A DNA stretch of 64,000 nt from the NCBI GenBank assembly GCA_001647635.1, contig CP014761.1, positions 1,674,001 through 1,738,000 on the forward strand, written 5' to 3'. The notes under the pieces were generated by a model that was not told the origin of the DNA, ran no database searches, and worked only from the letters and a program-made list of their open reading frames with translations. Both the position numbers and the translations under genes were made by a program. Below are positions 7,705-16,384 of this stretch, one piece after another (the first letter of the stretch is position 1; each line of letters starts with the position of its first letter). The stretch is from Leifsonia xyli (lineage in GTDB: Bacteria; Actinomycetota; Actinomycetes; Actinomycetales; Microbacteriaceae).

Positions 7705-9001
7705 GGATCACATCCACCCGGCGCCGCCGCGCTCTCGCGACCCTCGGGATCGCGGCGACGGCGGCACTCGCGCTCAGCGCCTGCAGCGTCACCGGCGCGA
7801 GCACGTCGTCCGGCGGCCAGGGCAGCGGCAGCGGCACCATCAACGCGCTGTTCATGAAGCAGGCCGGCTACTCGGAGTCGGACATCAACACGATGATCAA
7901 GGACTTCGAGAAGAAGAACCCGAAGATCACCGTCAAGCCGACGTTCGTGGCGTACGAGGCGCTCCACGACAAGATCGTCACCTCGGCGCCGGCGGGCACC
8001 TACGACGTCGTACTGTCGGACGTCATCTGGCCGGCCGAGTTCGCGTCCAAGGGCATCATCACGGACGTCACGGACAAGTTCCCCGCCAGCTGGAAGCAGG
8101 ACATGCTCGGCGGCGCGCTCTCCAGCGCCGAGTACAAGGGCAAGTACTACGGGGTGCCGTGGGGGCCGTCCACCAAGCTGTTCTTCTACAACAAGGACAT
8201 GCTCGCCAAGGTCGGCGCGGGCCCGGACGACGTGAAGACGTGGGACGGCGTGCTCGCGACCGCGAAGAAGCTGAAGGACGCGGGCGTCGTGCAGTACCCG
8301 CTCGCGTGGAGCTGGGCGCAGGCCGAGGCGCTGATCTGCGACTACGCGGTGATGCTCGGCGCCTACGGCGGACAGTTCACCGACTCCAGCGGCAAGCTCG
8401 ACATCAACAAGGGCGCCGGCGTGCAGGCGCTCGAGTTCATGAAGAAGTCGATCGACTTGGGGCTCACCGACCCGGCGTCGACCACCTTCCTCGAAGACGA
8501 CACCGACAAGTCCATGGCGGCCGGCAAGACCGCGATGGAGCTGAACTGGGAGTCGACCTTCCGCGACCAGAACGACCCGTCGATCTCGAAGGTCGTCGGC
8601 CAGATCGCCGTCACCGCTCCGCCTGCGGGACCGTCCGGCGACAACCCCGGCGTGAACGGGTCGATGGCGCTGTCCATCGGCTCGAAGTCGAAGAACCAGG
8701 CCGCGGCGTGGAAGCTGATCGAGTACCTGACCAGCGAGTCGACGCAGGACAAGTACACGAAGTCGTCGATGACGAACTGGAAGGCGAGCTACACCAAGCC
8801 CGAGATCACCAAGTCGAACCCGAGGTCTTCGCGGCCGCCGGCAAGGCGTACGACTCGATGATCCTGCGCCCGCCGGTGCCGAACTACAACACGGTCTCGC
8901 AGGCCCTGCAGGTCGAGCTCCAGAACGCGCTGCTCGGCAAGAAGACCCCGCAGCAGGCCCTCGACGACGCGGTGACCGCCGCGAACGCGAGCCAGGGATG
9001 A
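7701..9001 (+). CDS. ABC sugar-binding lipoprotein, frameshifted near its C-terminus
   Basis: Extracellular solute-binding protein of the carbohydrate (family 1) type. The signal peptide ends in ALSAC with lipidated C28, followed by a Ser/Gly linker. DVVLSDVIWPAEFASKGII, YGVPWGPSTKLFFYNKDML and MELNWESTFRDQ are typical ligand-binding-cleft segments. The frame running from 7701 reaches a stop at 8861 with an arginine-rich tail, but the next frame supplies a convincing end (PEVFAAAGKAYDSMILRPPV through LDDAVTAANASQG) with a stop at 8999-9001. Adding one C to the CCC at 8819-8821 restores a single 433-residue protein. The stop overlaps the ATG of the first permease, as expected in a tight operon, which argues that the long version is the true gene. 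Confidence 0.85.
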
Positions 9002-9969
9002 GCGCGGTGTCGGTCGCCGGAGTCGAGACGGAGCAGCGGAACCCGGCGCCCGCGCCCACCCCGCGTGGGCGCCGCACCCGCCGCAAGCGCGACAACCAGG
9101 GGCGCCTCGCCTTCTGGCTGCTGCTGCCCGCCGCGGTCGCGGTGTTCGGGGTGATCGTCTACCCGATCCTCCGCACCCTCCTCATCTCGTTCTTCGAGGT
9201 GAACTCGGCGCTGGCGACCGACACCCCGTTCGTCGGGCTGCAGAACTACGTCCACATCCTCACCGCTCCGGGCTTCTGGGCGGCGATGGGACGGACGCTG
9301 TACTTCACCCTGGTCTCCACCGCCCTGGAGCTCGTCTTCGGTCTCATCGTCGCCGGGCTCCTCAACGCGAAGCTGCGGGCGCGCTGGCTGTTCCGCGCCA
9401 TCGTGATCATCCCGTGGGCGATCCCGACGATCGTCAACGCGGCGATGTGGAAGGGCATCTTCAACGCGCAGTACGGCGCGCTGAACGCGGCCCTCACCCA
9501 GCTCGGGATCATCGACCAGTACCAGGCGTGGCTCGGCGACCCGACCCTCGCGCTCAACATGGTGATCATCGCCGACGTCTGGAAGACGACCCCGCTGGTG
9601 GCGTTCTTCCTGCTCGCCGGGCTGACGTCCATCCCGGACGAGCTGTACGAGGCGGCGAAGGTGGACCGCGCGAGCTGGCCGCGCATCTTCCGCTCCATCG
9701 TGCTGCCGATGCTCGTGCCGTCTATCTCGATCGTGCTCGTGCTGCGCACGGTCGAGGCGTTCAAGGTGTTCGACATCATCTACGCGATGACCCGCGGCGG
9801 CCCCGTCAACGGCACCCAGACGATCGCCTACTACGCCTACACGACCGCGTTCTCGGACCAGAACTTCGGGATGGGCGCCGCCCTCTCGTACATCATCGTG
9901 CTGGTCATCCTGGTGCTGACCTTCGTCTACCTGCGCATGCTGCGCCGATCCGAGATGAGCCTGCTGTGA
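8998..9969 (+). CDS. ABC sugar transporter permease 1 (MalF-like)
   Basis: 323 residues with six predicted membrane helices after a basic cytoplasmic N-terminus (GRRTRRKRDNQGR). The EAA loop that docks the ATPase is EAAKVDRASWPRIFRSIVLP in the second half. It belongs to the MalF/UgpA type of carbohydrate permeases. The ATG overlaps the stop of the binding-protein gene and its own stop overlaps the GTG of the second permease, so the three are coupled. No ATPase gene follows, so energising probably depends on a shared ATPase encoded elsewhere, as MsiK does in other actinobacteria. Confidence 0.9.
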   Translation: MSAVSVAGVETEQRNPAPAPTPRGRRTRRKRDNQGRLAFWLLLPAAVAVFGVIVYPILRTLLISFFEVNSALATDTPFVGLQNYVHILTAPGFWAAMGRTLYFTLVSTALELVFGLIVAGLLNAKLRARWLFRAIVIIPWAIPTIVNAAMWKGIFNAQYGALNAALTQLGIIDQYQAWLGDPTLALNMVIIADVWKTTPLVAFFLLAGLTSIPDELYEAAKVDRASWPRIFRSIVLPMLVPSISIVLVLRTVEAFKVFDIIYAMTRGGPVNGTQTIAYYAYTTAFSDQNFGMGAALSYIIVLVILVLTFVYLRMLRRSEMSLL

Positions 9970-10814
9970 AGCGCACGACCCGCAACTCGATCCTGATCCA
10001 TCTGGCGGCGTTCGTCGTCGCGATCGTCATCCTGCTGCCCTTCGGGTGGATGGTGGTGGCCAGCGTGACGCCGCAGCGCATCCTGATCTCAACACCGCTG
10101 CAGTGGATCCCGGACACCCTCGACTGGAGCCGGTACGAGCTGATCTTCCGCGGCGGCGCGGAGAGTGTCGGAGCCACGTTCCGCGCGGCGCTCGCGAACA
10201 CGACCATCGTCGCCGTCGGGACGGTCGCGGTGTCCATGATCGTCGGCATCCTCGGCGCGTACGCGTTCGCGCGGCTGCGGTTCCGGTTCCGTCAGGCGGT
10301 GCTCATCCTGTTCCTGGCGACGTACATGCTGCCGCAGATCGCGCTCCTGATCCCGCTGTACCTCATCCTCAACTCGCTGGGGCTGCTGGACACGGTGGTC
10401 GGCCTGATCATCGTCGACTGCTCGCTCGTGGTGCCGTTCGTGCTCTGGATCCTCAGCAACTACTTCCTGACGATCCCGGAGGAGCTGGAGGAGGCGGCGC
10501 GCATCGACGGCGCCTCGCGCCTCGGCGCGCTGTTCCGGGTCGTGCTGCCCGCGGCACGACCCGGCATCTTCGCGGCGATCATGTTCGCGTTCCTCCTGGC
10601 GTGGGACGAGTTCATGTACGCGCTGATCTTCACCTCGTCGAACGCGGCGAAGACGCTCCCGGTCGCGATCAGCGAGTTCGCCGGCCGTTACACGACCGAC
10701 TTCGGCCTCGTGGCCGCGGGCGGCATCATCGCGGCCCTCCCGCCGATCATCGTCGCCATGATCTTCCAGCGCTACGTCGTCAGCGGCATGGCCGCCGGCG
10801 CCGTCAAGGGCTGA
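9966..10814 (+). CDS. ABC sugar transporter permease 2 (MalG-like)
   Basis: 282 residues, six predicted helices, with the EAA loop EEAARIDGASRLGALFRVVLP. This is the MalG/UgpE partner of the upstream permease. GTG at 9966 overlaps the upstream stop by 4 bases and begins at VKRTTRNS, just before the first helix. Together with the lipoprotein it makes the membrane part of a sugar importer. Confidence 0.88.
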   Translation: MKRTTRNSILIHLAAFVVAIVILLPFGWMVVASVTPQRILISTPLQWIPDTLDWSRYELIFRGGAESVGATFRAALANTTIVAVGTVAVSMIVGILGAYAFARLRFRFRQAVLILFLATYMLPQIALLIPLYLILNSLGLLDTVVGLIIVDCSLVVPFVLWILSNYFLTIPEELEEAARIDGASRLGALFRVVLPAARPGIFAAIMFAFLLAWDEFMYALIFTSSNAAKTLPVAISEFAGRYTTDFGLVAAGGIIAALPPIIVAMIFQRYVVSGMAAGAVKG

Positions 10815-10853
10815 CCTCCCCTTCTGCCACCGACCCCGTAAAGGACACATCCC

Positions 10854-11885
10854 ATGGAACCCAAAGCCTCCTTCGTCGACGCCATGCGCGCTCAGCCCGA
10901 GAACCTGGCCACCGCTCACGAGACCGTGCTGCGCGACCTCGCGGCGGCCGGCCTCTCGCGGTGGGGCGCGGATGACTCGGTCGCCGTGCTCGCAATGGGT
11001 GCGTCGCTGAACTCGGCGCACACCCTCGTCGCCGCCCTCGCCGCGGCCGGCCGGCCGGCGACGGCGTTCGTGGCGTCGGACGTCGCGGACGGCCTCGCCG
11101 TCGTGCGCGCCGACCGGTCGATCGTGGTGTCCGAGTCGGGCCGCAGCCCCGAGCCGCTCGCCGCCGCACGCACGCTCACCTCGGGCACCAGCGTCGGCAT
11201 CAGCAACTTCCCCGAGCAGCCGATCAAGGACACGGTGGATGCGGTGCTCGGTCTGGGCGGGTTCCCCGACTCGCCGGTCTACACGAGCGGGTTCACGGCG
11301 ACGATCCTGGCGTATGCGCTGCTGCTCGACTCCGTCGGGGCGCTGGATGCGGCGGACGAGGCGGCGCGCATCCCGTCGCTGGCGGAGGAGGCCCTCCGCG
11401 CCTACGCGCCGATCGCCGAGACCATCGGGCAGGTCCTCGCGGACGCGACGACGATCGACGTGGTCGGCCGCGGTGGGTCGCTGACCGCGGCCTCGGAGCT
11501 GTCCCTGATGGTCCGCGAAGGCCTGCGGACGCCGAGCACGGCCTTCGAGACCTTCCAGTACCTCCACGGACCGATGGAGGTGCTGTCGTCGGACGACGCG
11601 CTCGTGGTGTTCGGCGACGGACGCGAGCTCAGCATCCCGTCGTCGGTGCTCGATGCCGGGGTGCGGGTTGTACTGGTCACCGCGGCTTCGCCCCACTCGA
11701 TCCCGGGCGCGGGTCACCCCAACCTCACTGTCGTCACGGTGCCTGCGGGGCTGGGGATCTTCGAGCGCGCGATCGTCGAGACGGTCATCGGCCAGCTGGC
11801 GATCGCCGCGGCGATCCAGCACAAGCCGTACCCGCTGGAGGACTTCCTCTACCACCAGGACGACACCAAGCTGCCGGTGCGCTGA
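10854..11885 (+). CDS. SIS-domain sugar-phosphate isomerase/deaminase-like protein
   Basis: 343 residues with two SIS (sugar isomerase) domains arranged as in the C-terminal half of glucosamine-6-phosphate synthase. VVSESGRSPEPLAAARTL resembles the sugar-phosphate binding loop of the first domain, VVGRGGSLTAASELSLMVRE opens the second, and FQYLHGPMEVL matches the conserved E/H-x-HGP turn. There is no glutamine amidotransferase domain, so it may isomerise or deaminate an amino-sugar phosphate. It lies 39 bases after the second permease, and its product would act on the sugar phosphorylated by the BadF/BadG-type kinase. Confidence 0.8.
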   Translation: MEPKASFVDAMRAQPENLATAHETVLRDLAAAGLSRWGADDSVAVLAMGASLNSAHTLVAALAAAGRPATAFVASDVADGLAVVRADRSIVVSESGRSPEPLAAARTLTSGTSVGISNFPEQPIKDTVDAVLGLGGFPDSPVYTSGFTATILAYALLLDSVGALDAADEAARIPSLAEEALRAYAPIAETIGQVLADATTIDVVGRGGSLTAASELSLMVREGLRTPSTAFETFQYLHGPMEVLSSDDALVVFGDGRELSIPSSVLDAGVRVVLVTAASPHSIPGAGHPNLTVVTVPAGLGIFERAIVETVIGQLAIAAAIQHKPYPLEDFLYHQDDTKLPVR

Positions 11886-11899
11886 GACGCGGAGGCACC

Positions 11900-11938
11900 C
11901 GACGACGGCCGTATCCCGATGGGATGCGGCCGTCGTCG
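11900..11938. terminator. Stem-loop ending the sugar operon
   Basis: Arms 11900-11917 and 11921-11938 pair over 18 positions (one T-G) around the 3-base loop GAT. It lies between the convergent SIS gene and the ABC permease gene. Confidence 0.75.
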
Positions 11939-11947
11939 CATCCCGGA

Positions 11948-12777
11948 TCAGACGTCGCGGCGGCGCGCCACCAGCAGACCGCCGAGGAACGACACCGACG
12001 CCCAGCCGAGGACGACCAGCAGGCTCTGCCACTCGACGAGGTCCCCGTTGCCCAGGCCGACTACACCCCGGACGCTCCGCTGAGCAGATACGGCAGGATC
12101 GCGGCCACCGCTTCGGACTGGGTCACGCCCGCGATGATCTGCACGATGACGTTCAGCACGAACAGCACCCCGACCGACGCCGATAGCCCGCCCGCTGACG
12201 ACCGCACCATCGTGCCCGCCCCGAGGGCGAAGATCGCGGTGAGGCCGAGCACTGCTCCGGTGCCGAGCACCGACCACAGCAGAATCCCGGGCTCGCCGAA
12301 CGTGATGGATGCCCCTCGCGCCTGCAGAATGGGCAGGCATGCCGCCCACGACAGTCCGGCGCTGACCACGCCGATTCCGAAGCCCCAGAGACCGACGACG
12401 AACGCCTTGCCCGCGAGCAGCGGGGATCGCTTCGGCACGGCCGCAAACGACGACCGGATCATGCCGGTGCCGTATTCGGAGGTGATCGAGAGCGTACCCA
12501 ACACGACGATGATGAGCTGCGAGAACAGGATGCCCGTGCCCGTGCACTGCGCGACCAGGACCATGCCCTTGTCCCCGCGGAGTTTCGCGATGTCGTCGTC
12601 GCCGATGATGCCCGCGAGCAGCACGGAGATGAGCAGCGTCACCGGCAGGATCGACACGGTCACCCACCACGTCGAGCGCAGCGAGAGCAGCTTGATCCAC
12701 TCAGCAGAGAGGATGCCCGCGAAGCTGACGCCGCTGCGCTCGAGCGCGCCCGACATCCTGCTGGTCGTCGCGCTCAT
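11948..12777 (-). CDS. ABC exporter membrane subunit (ABC-2 type), frameshifted near its C-terminus
   Basis: Six-helix membrane protein of the ABC-2 permease type. ILSAEWIKLLSLRSTWW at the N-terminus is the typical amphipathic entry. The frame from 12777 stops early at 12061 after LLSGASGV, but the adjacent frame continues with VVGLGNGDLVEWQSLLVVLG and a last helix, ending in ARRRDV at 11948. One more C in the CCCC at 12066-12069 (plus strand) would give one 276-residue protein. Its start overlaps the stop of the ATPase gene by 4 bases, so the two form an exporter pair. The substrate is unknown. Confidence 0.8.
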
Positions 12778-13682
12778 CGGGCACCCCCGGTGCGGTACTC
12801 CACGGCGTCCTGGGTCAGGTCGAGGTAAGCCTGCTCGAGCGACGCGGTGACCGTCGCCAGCTCGTAGAGCGGGATGCCGGCGGCGGCTGCCGCCTCGCCG
12901 ATCACCTCCGCCCGCAGACCCCGGACCTCGACGGTGTCGTTGCCGAGGTTGTGGATGGAGACATCCGGCCCGGTCACCGCTGCGGCGATCGCACCCACGC
13001 GCGGGCTGCGCACACGGACCGCGTCGCCCGACGCGCCGAGGAGCTGTCCGATGGGCGCGTCGGCCAGCACCCGGCCCTTCCCGAGCACGACGACATGGTC
13101 GGCCGTCTGCGACATCTCGCTCATCAGGTGAGACGAGAGGAAGACGGTGCGGCCCTCGGCGGCCAGCCCGCGCGTGAACTCCCGCACCCAGCGGACGCCC
13201 TCGGGGTCGAGCCCGTTCACCGGCTCGTCGAGGATGAGAACCCCCGGGTCTCCGAGCATCGCCGCGGCGATGCCGAGCCGCTGGCCCATGCCGAGGGAGA
13301 ACCCGCCGACGCGCTTGTCGGCCACCGACTCCAGCCCCGCCATGCCGATGACCTCGTCGACCCGTCGGAGAGGGATGCGGTTGGTCGCCGCGAGCGCGCG
13401 CAGGTGCTTCCTGGCGCTGCGCCCCGGGTGCGCGGCCTTCGCGTCGAGCAGGGCGCCGACGGTGCGCAGCGGGGCGCGCAGCTCCGCATACGCCGTGCCG
13501 CCGATCAGCGCCGAACCGGCGTTCGGACGGTCGAAGCCCATGATCATGCGCATCGTGGTGGACTTGCCCGCGCCGTTCGGCCCGAGGAAGCCGGTGACGC
13601 GGCCGGGTTCGATGACGACAGAGACGTCGTCCACCGCCCGCCGCTCACCGAAGCGTTTCGACAGTCGTTCCAGTGTGATCAC
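12774..13682 (-). CDS. ABC transporter ATP-binding protein
   Basis: 302 residues, the ATPase partner of the downstream ABC-2 permease. Walker A is GPNGAGKST near residue 35, the signature is SLGMGQRLGIAAAML, and Walker B is VLILDEPVNGLDPEGV. A C-terminal extension of about 90 residues follows, as in the DrrA/CcmA-like exporters. The start codon is GTG. The system resembles multidrug or lantibiotic-immunity exporters, but nothing in the neighbourhood indicates the substrate. Confidence 0.88.
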   Translation of the reverse strand: MITLERLSKRFGERRAVDDVSVVIEPGRVTGFLGPNGAGKSTTMRMIMGFDRPNAGSALIGGTAYAELRAPLRTVGALLDAKAAHPGRSARKHLRALAATNRIPLRRVDEVIGMAGLESVADKRVGGFSLGMGQRLGIAAAMLGDPGVLILDEPVNGLDPEGVRWVREFTRGLAAEGRTVFLSSHLMSEMSQTADHVVVLGKGRVLADAPIGQLLGASGDAVRVRSPRVGAIAAAVTGPDVSIHNLGNDTVEVRGLRAEVIGEAAAAAGIPLYELATVTASLEQAYLDLTQDAVEYRTGGAR

Positions 13683-13846
13683 GGCGCCCTTCCCTCATGC
13701 GTCTGCTGCGGCGATCCGAGAGGAGCCGCTCTATCTCAGTAGACGAAGGCGACGGCGGATGATGACGCGATACAGCAGAGAAGGGTTGTCCGCAAGGGTC
13801 CCGCCCTCGCGTTGACGGGCGACCCGAAGCGGAGTCCTATGTAACC

Positions 13847-14005
13847 ATGATTGCTCTCATCGTGATTCTGCTCGTGATCTGGGCGGTGCTCGCCATCCTG
13901 GGCTTCGCCATCAAGGGTCTCCTCTGGCTGGCCATCCTCGGGTTGGTGTTCTTCGTGATCACCGCCATCGTCGGCTGGATGCGACGCGGCGCGTCCCGCA
14001 CCTGA
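13847..14005 (+). CDS. 52-residue membrane protein
   Basis: ATG at 13847 to TGA at 14003-14005. MIALIVILLVIWAVLAILG, a short FAIKG turn, then LLWLAILGLVFFVITAIVGW and the basic tail MRRGASRT give two membrane helices with a positive-inside end. GGAG at 13831-13834 is the nearest ribosome-binding-like sequence. Similar tiny hydrophobic proteins are common in actinobacteria; the role is unknown. It is followed by a strong terminator, which supports it being a separate transcription unit. Confidence 0.7.
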   Translation: MIALIVILLVIWAVLAILGFAIKGLLWLAILGLVFFVITAIVGWMRRGASRT

Positions 14006-14026
14006 TCGACCCCTCCCCCGATAGCT

Positions 14027-14066
14027 CGAAGCGGCGGTCGCGCGCACACGCGCGGCCGCCGCTTCG
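14027..14066. terminator. Stem-loop after the small membrane protein gene
   Basis: Arms 14027-14044 and 14049-14066 pair over 18 positions (one T-G) around CACA. Confidence 0.75.
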
Positions 14067-14121
14067 TCGCGCCAGGGGATCACAGTTGGACATCGCCGCC
14101 GACGGGGACGAATGTTGAGAC

Positions 14122-15159
14122 ATGACCTACGTTGCGAATCCCTCGCGCTATGACGAGATGATCTACCGCCGCACCGGCCGGAGCGGCCTCGACCTGCCCG
14201 CACTGTCGCTCGGCCTCTGGCACAACTTCGGCGACGACCGCCCCTTCGAGACCCAGCGCGCGATCGTGCGGCGGGCGTTCGACCTCGGCATCACCCACTT
14301 CGACCTGGCGAACAACTACGGTCCGCCCTACGGGTCCGCCGAGACCAACTTCGGCCGCATCCTGAAGGAGGATCTCCGGCCGTACCGCGACGAGCTGATC
14401 GTATCGAGCAAGGCGGGCTGGGACATGTGGCCCGGCCCGTATGGACAGGGCGGCGGCAGCCGCAAGTACGTCCTCGCCAGCCTCGACCAGTCGCTGCAGC
14501 GTCTCGGGCTCGACTACGTGGACATCTTCTACTCGCACCGGCCCGACCCGTCGACGCCGCTGGAGGAGACGATGCAGGCGCTCGACACCGCCGTGCGCTC
14601 CGGCAAGGCGCTCTACGTCGGCATCTCGTCCTACGGCGCGGAGGAGACCCGTCGCGCCGCCGGCATCCTGCGCGAGCTGGGAACGCCGCTGCTGATCCAC
14701 CAGCCGTCGTACTCGATGCTCAACCGGTGGATCGAGAACGAGGGACTGCTCGACGCCGCCGGAGAGCTCGGGGTCGGCGTGATCGGGTTCACGGCTCTCG
14801 CGCAGGGGATGCTGACCAACAAGTACCTGAACGGCATCCCGGAGGGGTCGCGGGCGACGGCGGGTGACTCGTTCGACGCCGACTGGCTCACGGATGAGGC
14901 CGTCGACCGGCTGCGGGCGCTCGACGAGATCGCGCAGGGCCGGGGCCAGTCGCTCGCGCAGATGGCGCTCGCCTGGGCGCTGCGCGACGATCGGGTCACC
15001 TCGCTCGTCATCGGCGCCAGCCGGGTCGAGCAGCTGGAGCAGAACGTGGCCGCGCTGGGCAACCTCGACTTCACGCAGGACGAGCTCGCCGCCATCGACG
15101 AGTACGCCGTCGAGGCCGGAGTGGACCTCTGGGCCGGCGCTCGTCGAGGCGAGGTCTAG
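14122..15159 (+). CDS. Aldo/keto reductase (YghZ/MgrA-like)
   Basis: 345 residues with the aldo/keto reductase TIM barrel. MIYRRTGRSGLDLPALSLGLW and ITHFDLANNYG with the catalytic Asp and Tyr are at the start, and SSKAGWDMWPGPYGQGGGSR carries the catalytic Lys region. The YSHRPDPSTPLEETM and QPSYSMLNRW segments are characteristic of the YghZ (glyceraldehyde 3-phosphate reductase) and potassium-channel-beta-like branch. It should reduce aldehydes with NADPH. The gene stands alone between two stem-loops. Confidence 0.88.
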   Translation: MTYVANPSRYDEMIYRRTGRSGLDLPALSLGLWHNFGDDRPFETQRAIVRRAFDLGITHFDLANNYGPPYGSAETNFGRILKEDLRPYRDELIVSSKAGWDMWPGPYGQGGGSRKYVLASLDQSLQRLGLDYVDIFYSHRPDPSTPLEETMQALDTAVRSGKALYVGISSYGAEETRRAAGILRELGTPLLIHQPSYSMLNRWIENEGLLDAAGELGVGVIGFTALAQGMLTNKYLNGIPEGSRATAGDSFDADWLTDEAVDRLRALDEIAQGRGQSLAQMALAWALRDDRVTSLVIGASRVEQLEQNVAALGNLDFTQDELAAIDEYAVEAGVDLWAGARRGEV

Positions 15160-15166
15160 CAGGAAG

Positions 15167-15213
15167 CGTCAGGCGGACGCCGTCGCGATCGTCGCCTCGG
15201 CGTCCGCCTGACG
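15167..15213. terminator. Stem-loop overlapping the 3' end of the convergent membrane-protein gene
   Basis: CGTCAGGCGGACGCC (15167-15181) pairs perfectly with 15199-15213 around a 17-base loop. It begins 8 bases after the aldo/keto reductase stop and includes the stop codon and last 14 codons of the minus-strand gene. Confidence 0.65.
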
Positions 15214-15681
15214 TGCGCCGATCACGCGGAGGAAGACGATGATCCAGCCGAAGATCGCGACGGCGGCCACGAGCTCTACCGCGGTGAGGTTGTAGTACCC
15301 CAGCGCGAACAGCCCACCGCAGACGGCGATGACGGCGAGGAAGGTCCAGCCGAGTCCGATGAACGCCATGGGCAGCGTCGGCATCAGCCACTTGAGCGCG
15401 ACCACCAGGGCGCAGAAGACGACCGCCATGCCCGTCGCGACGGTGTTATGGATCGGGATGGACACGTTGACCGGCACCAGGCCGACGCAGGCGAGGAAGA
15501 AGCCGACGACCACCAGGGTCCATCGCACGATGGAGTCCCCGCGGGTCAGGGCGCGCGCCGGGTCGGTCGGTGCGGTCGCCTGACGCGCGATGGCGGCGAC
15601 CATGACGCCCGAGAAGATGAGCGTCGCGTTGAAGGCGATGCCGGACACATCCCACACGGTCCCGAGCGAGCTCAGGTTCAT
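15169..15681 (-). CDS. Membrane protein, probable C-terminal half of a split gene
   Basis: 170 residues with about five predicted helices. It starts at ATG 15679-15681, two codons after the TGA that ends the upstream gene and in the same reading frame. AAGGAG lies 9 bases before this ATG, so independent translation is plausible. The alternative is that the TGA replaced a TGG and the two pieces once made one protein of about 362 residues. The sequence MNLSSLGTVWDVSGIAFNAT reads like the middle of a membrane protein, not a normal N-terminus. I do not recognise a function. Confidence 0.6.
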   Translation of the reverse strand: MNLSSLGTVWDVSGIAFNATLIFSGVMVAAIARQATAPTDPARALTRGDSIVRWTLVVVGFFLACVGLVPVNVSIPIHNTVATGMAVVFCALVVALKWLMPTLPMAFIGLGWTFLAVIAVCGGLFALGYYNLTAVELVAAVAIFGWIIVFLRVIGARQADAEATIATASA

Positions 15682-15684
15682 CTT

Positions 15685-16257
15685 TCACCACTCCTTGTTC
15701 GACGCGGTGAGCATGGCGGTCGTCGTGCCGAACACCAGGAAAAGGGCGAGCACCACCGAGAGGAGGGTGGTGGTCATGCGCACCGCCGACGAGAACGCGG
15801 TGTAGGCGGCCAGCGCACCGGCGCATCCCACGATGAGGGCCGCCTCCGGCGCGTAGACCGGTGCGCCCTGGAAGGAGGCGGCGAGCATTTCGGAGCTGAG
15901 GAGGGTGATGAACCAGACGATCGCACCGTGCGCGATGCCGATGGCGAGCGTCTCGAAGATCGCGAAGCCCAGCGACGCGCGCGAGCGGTGCGAGATCTCG
16001 GGCCCGATGTGCGCCGATCGCAGGGCCACCAACCGCCCTGCCGCATACGTCAGCACGGCGACGACTCCGGCGGCGATCGCGGCGAACATGCCGACGCTGT
16101 AGATGGCGACCTGGTGGTCGCCGAGCAAAAACACGATCAGTGCCGCGATCCCGGTCGGGATGAAGGCGGCGGCTGCCGTGGTCAGCGCCAGCGTCTCGGC
16201 GGTCGCCTCGCGGAGCCGGTGCAGGGGAAGGACGGATGCAGGAGAGGTTGCGGTCAC
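15685..16257 (-). CDS. Membrane protein, probable N-terminal half of a split gene
   Basis: 190 residues, about five predicted helices, ending TASNKEW before TGA at 15685-15687. The next codons in the same frame are AAG ATG AAC, which begin the downstream gene. N-terminal HRLREATAETLAL is cytoplasmic, followed by a hydrophobic helix. No family is assigned with confidence. It may be the first half of a DUF998-like or related multi-helix protein interrupted by a nonsense codon. Confidence 0.6.
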   Translation of the reverse strand: MTATSPASVLPLHRLREATAETLALTTAAAAFIPTGIAALIVFLLGDHQVAIYSVGMFAAIAAGVVAVLTYAAGRLVALRSAHIGPEISHRSRASLGFAIFETLAIGIAHGAIVWFITLLSSEMLAASFQGAPVYAPEAALIVGCAGALAAYTAFSSAVRMTTTLLSVVLALFLVFGTTTAMLTASNKEW

Positions 16258-16384
16258 ACCTGTACCGACGTGGCAGAGCGGGGATCATGACGGATGTGAG
16301 TTTCCGTAGTGCTCGCCCACGCGTCGCCCAGGGTTGTCTGGTTGTCTCTATCGTGTTCCCGTCCGACGCCTAGAAGCTGTTGAT

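Noticed and set aside
11881..11947. Possible small RNA in the hairpin after the SIS gene
   Set aside because: Position and structure are fully explained by a bidirectional terminator; no promoter is seen.
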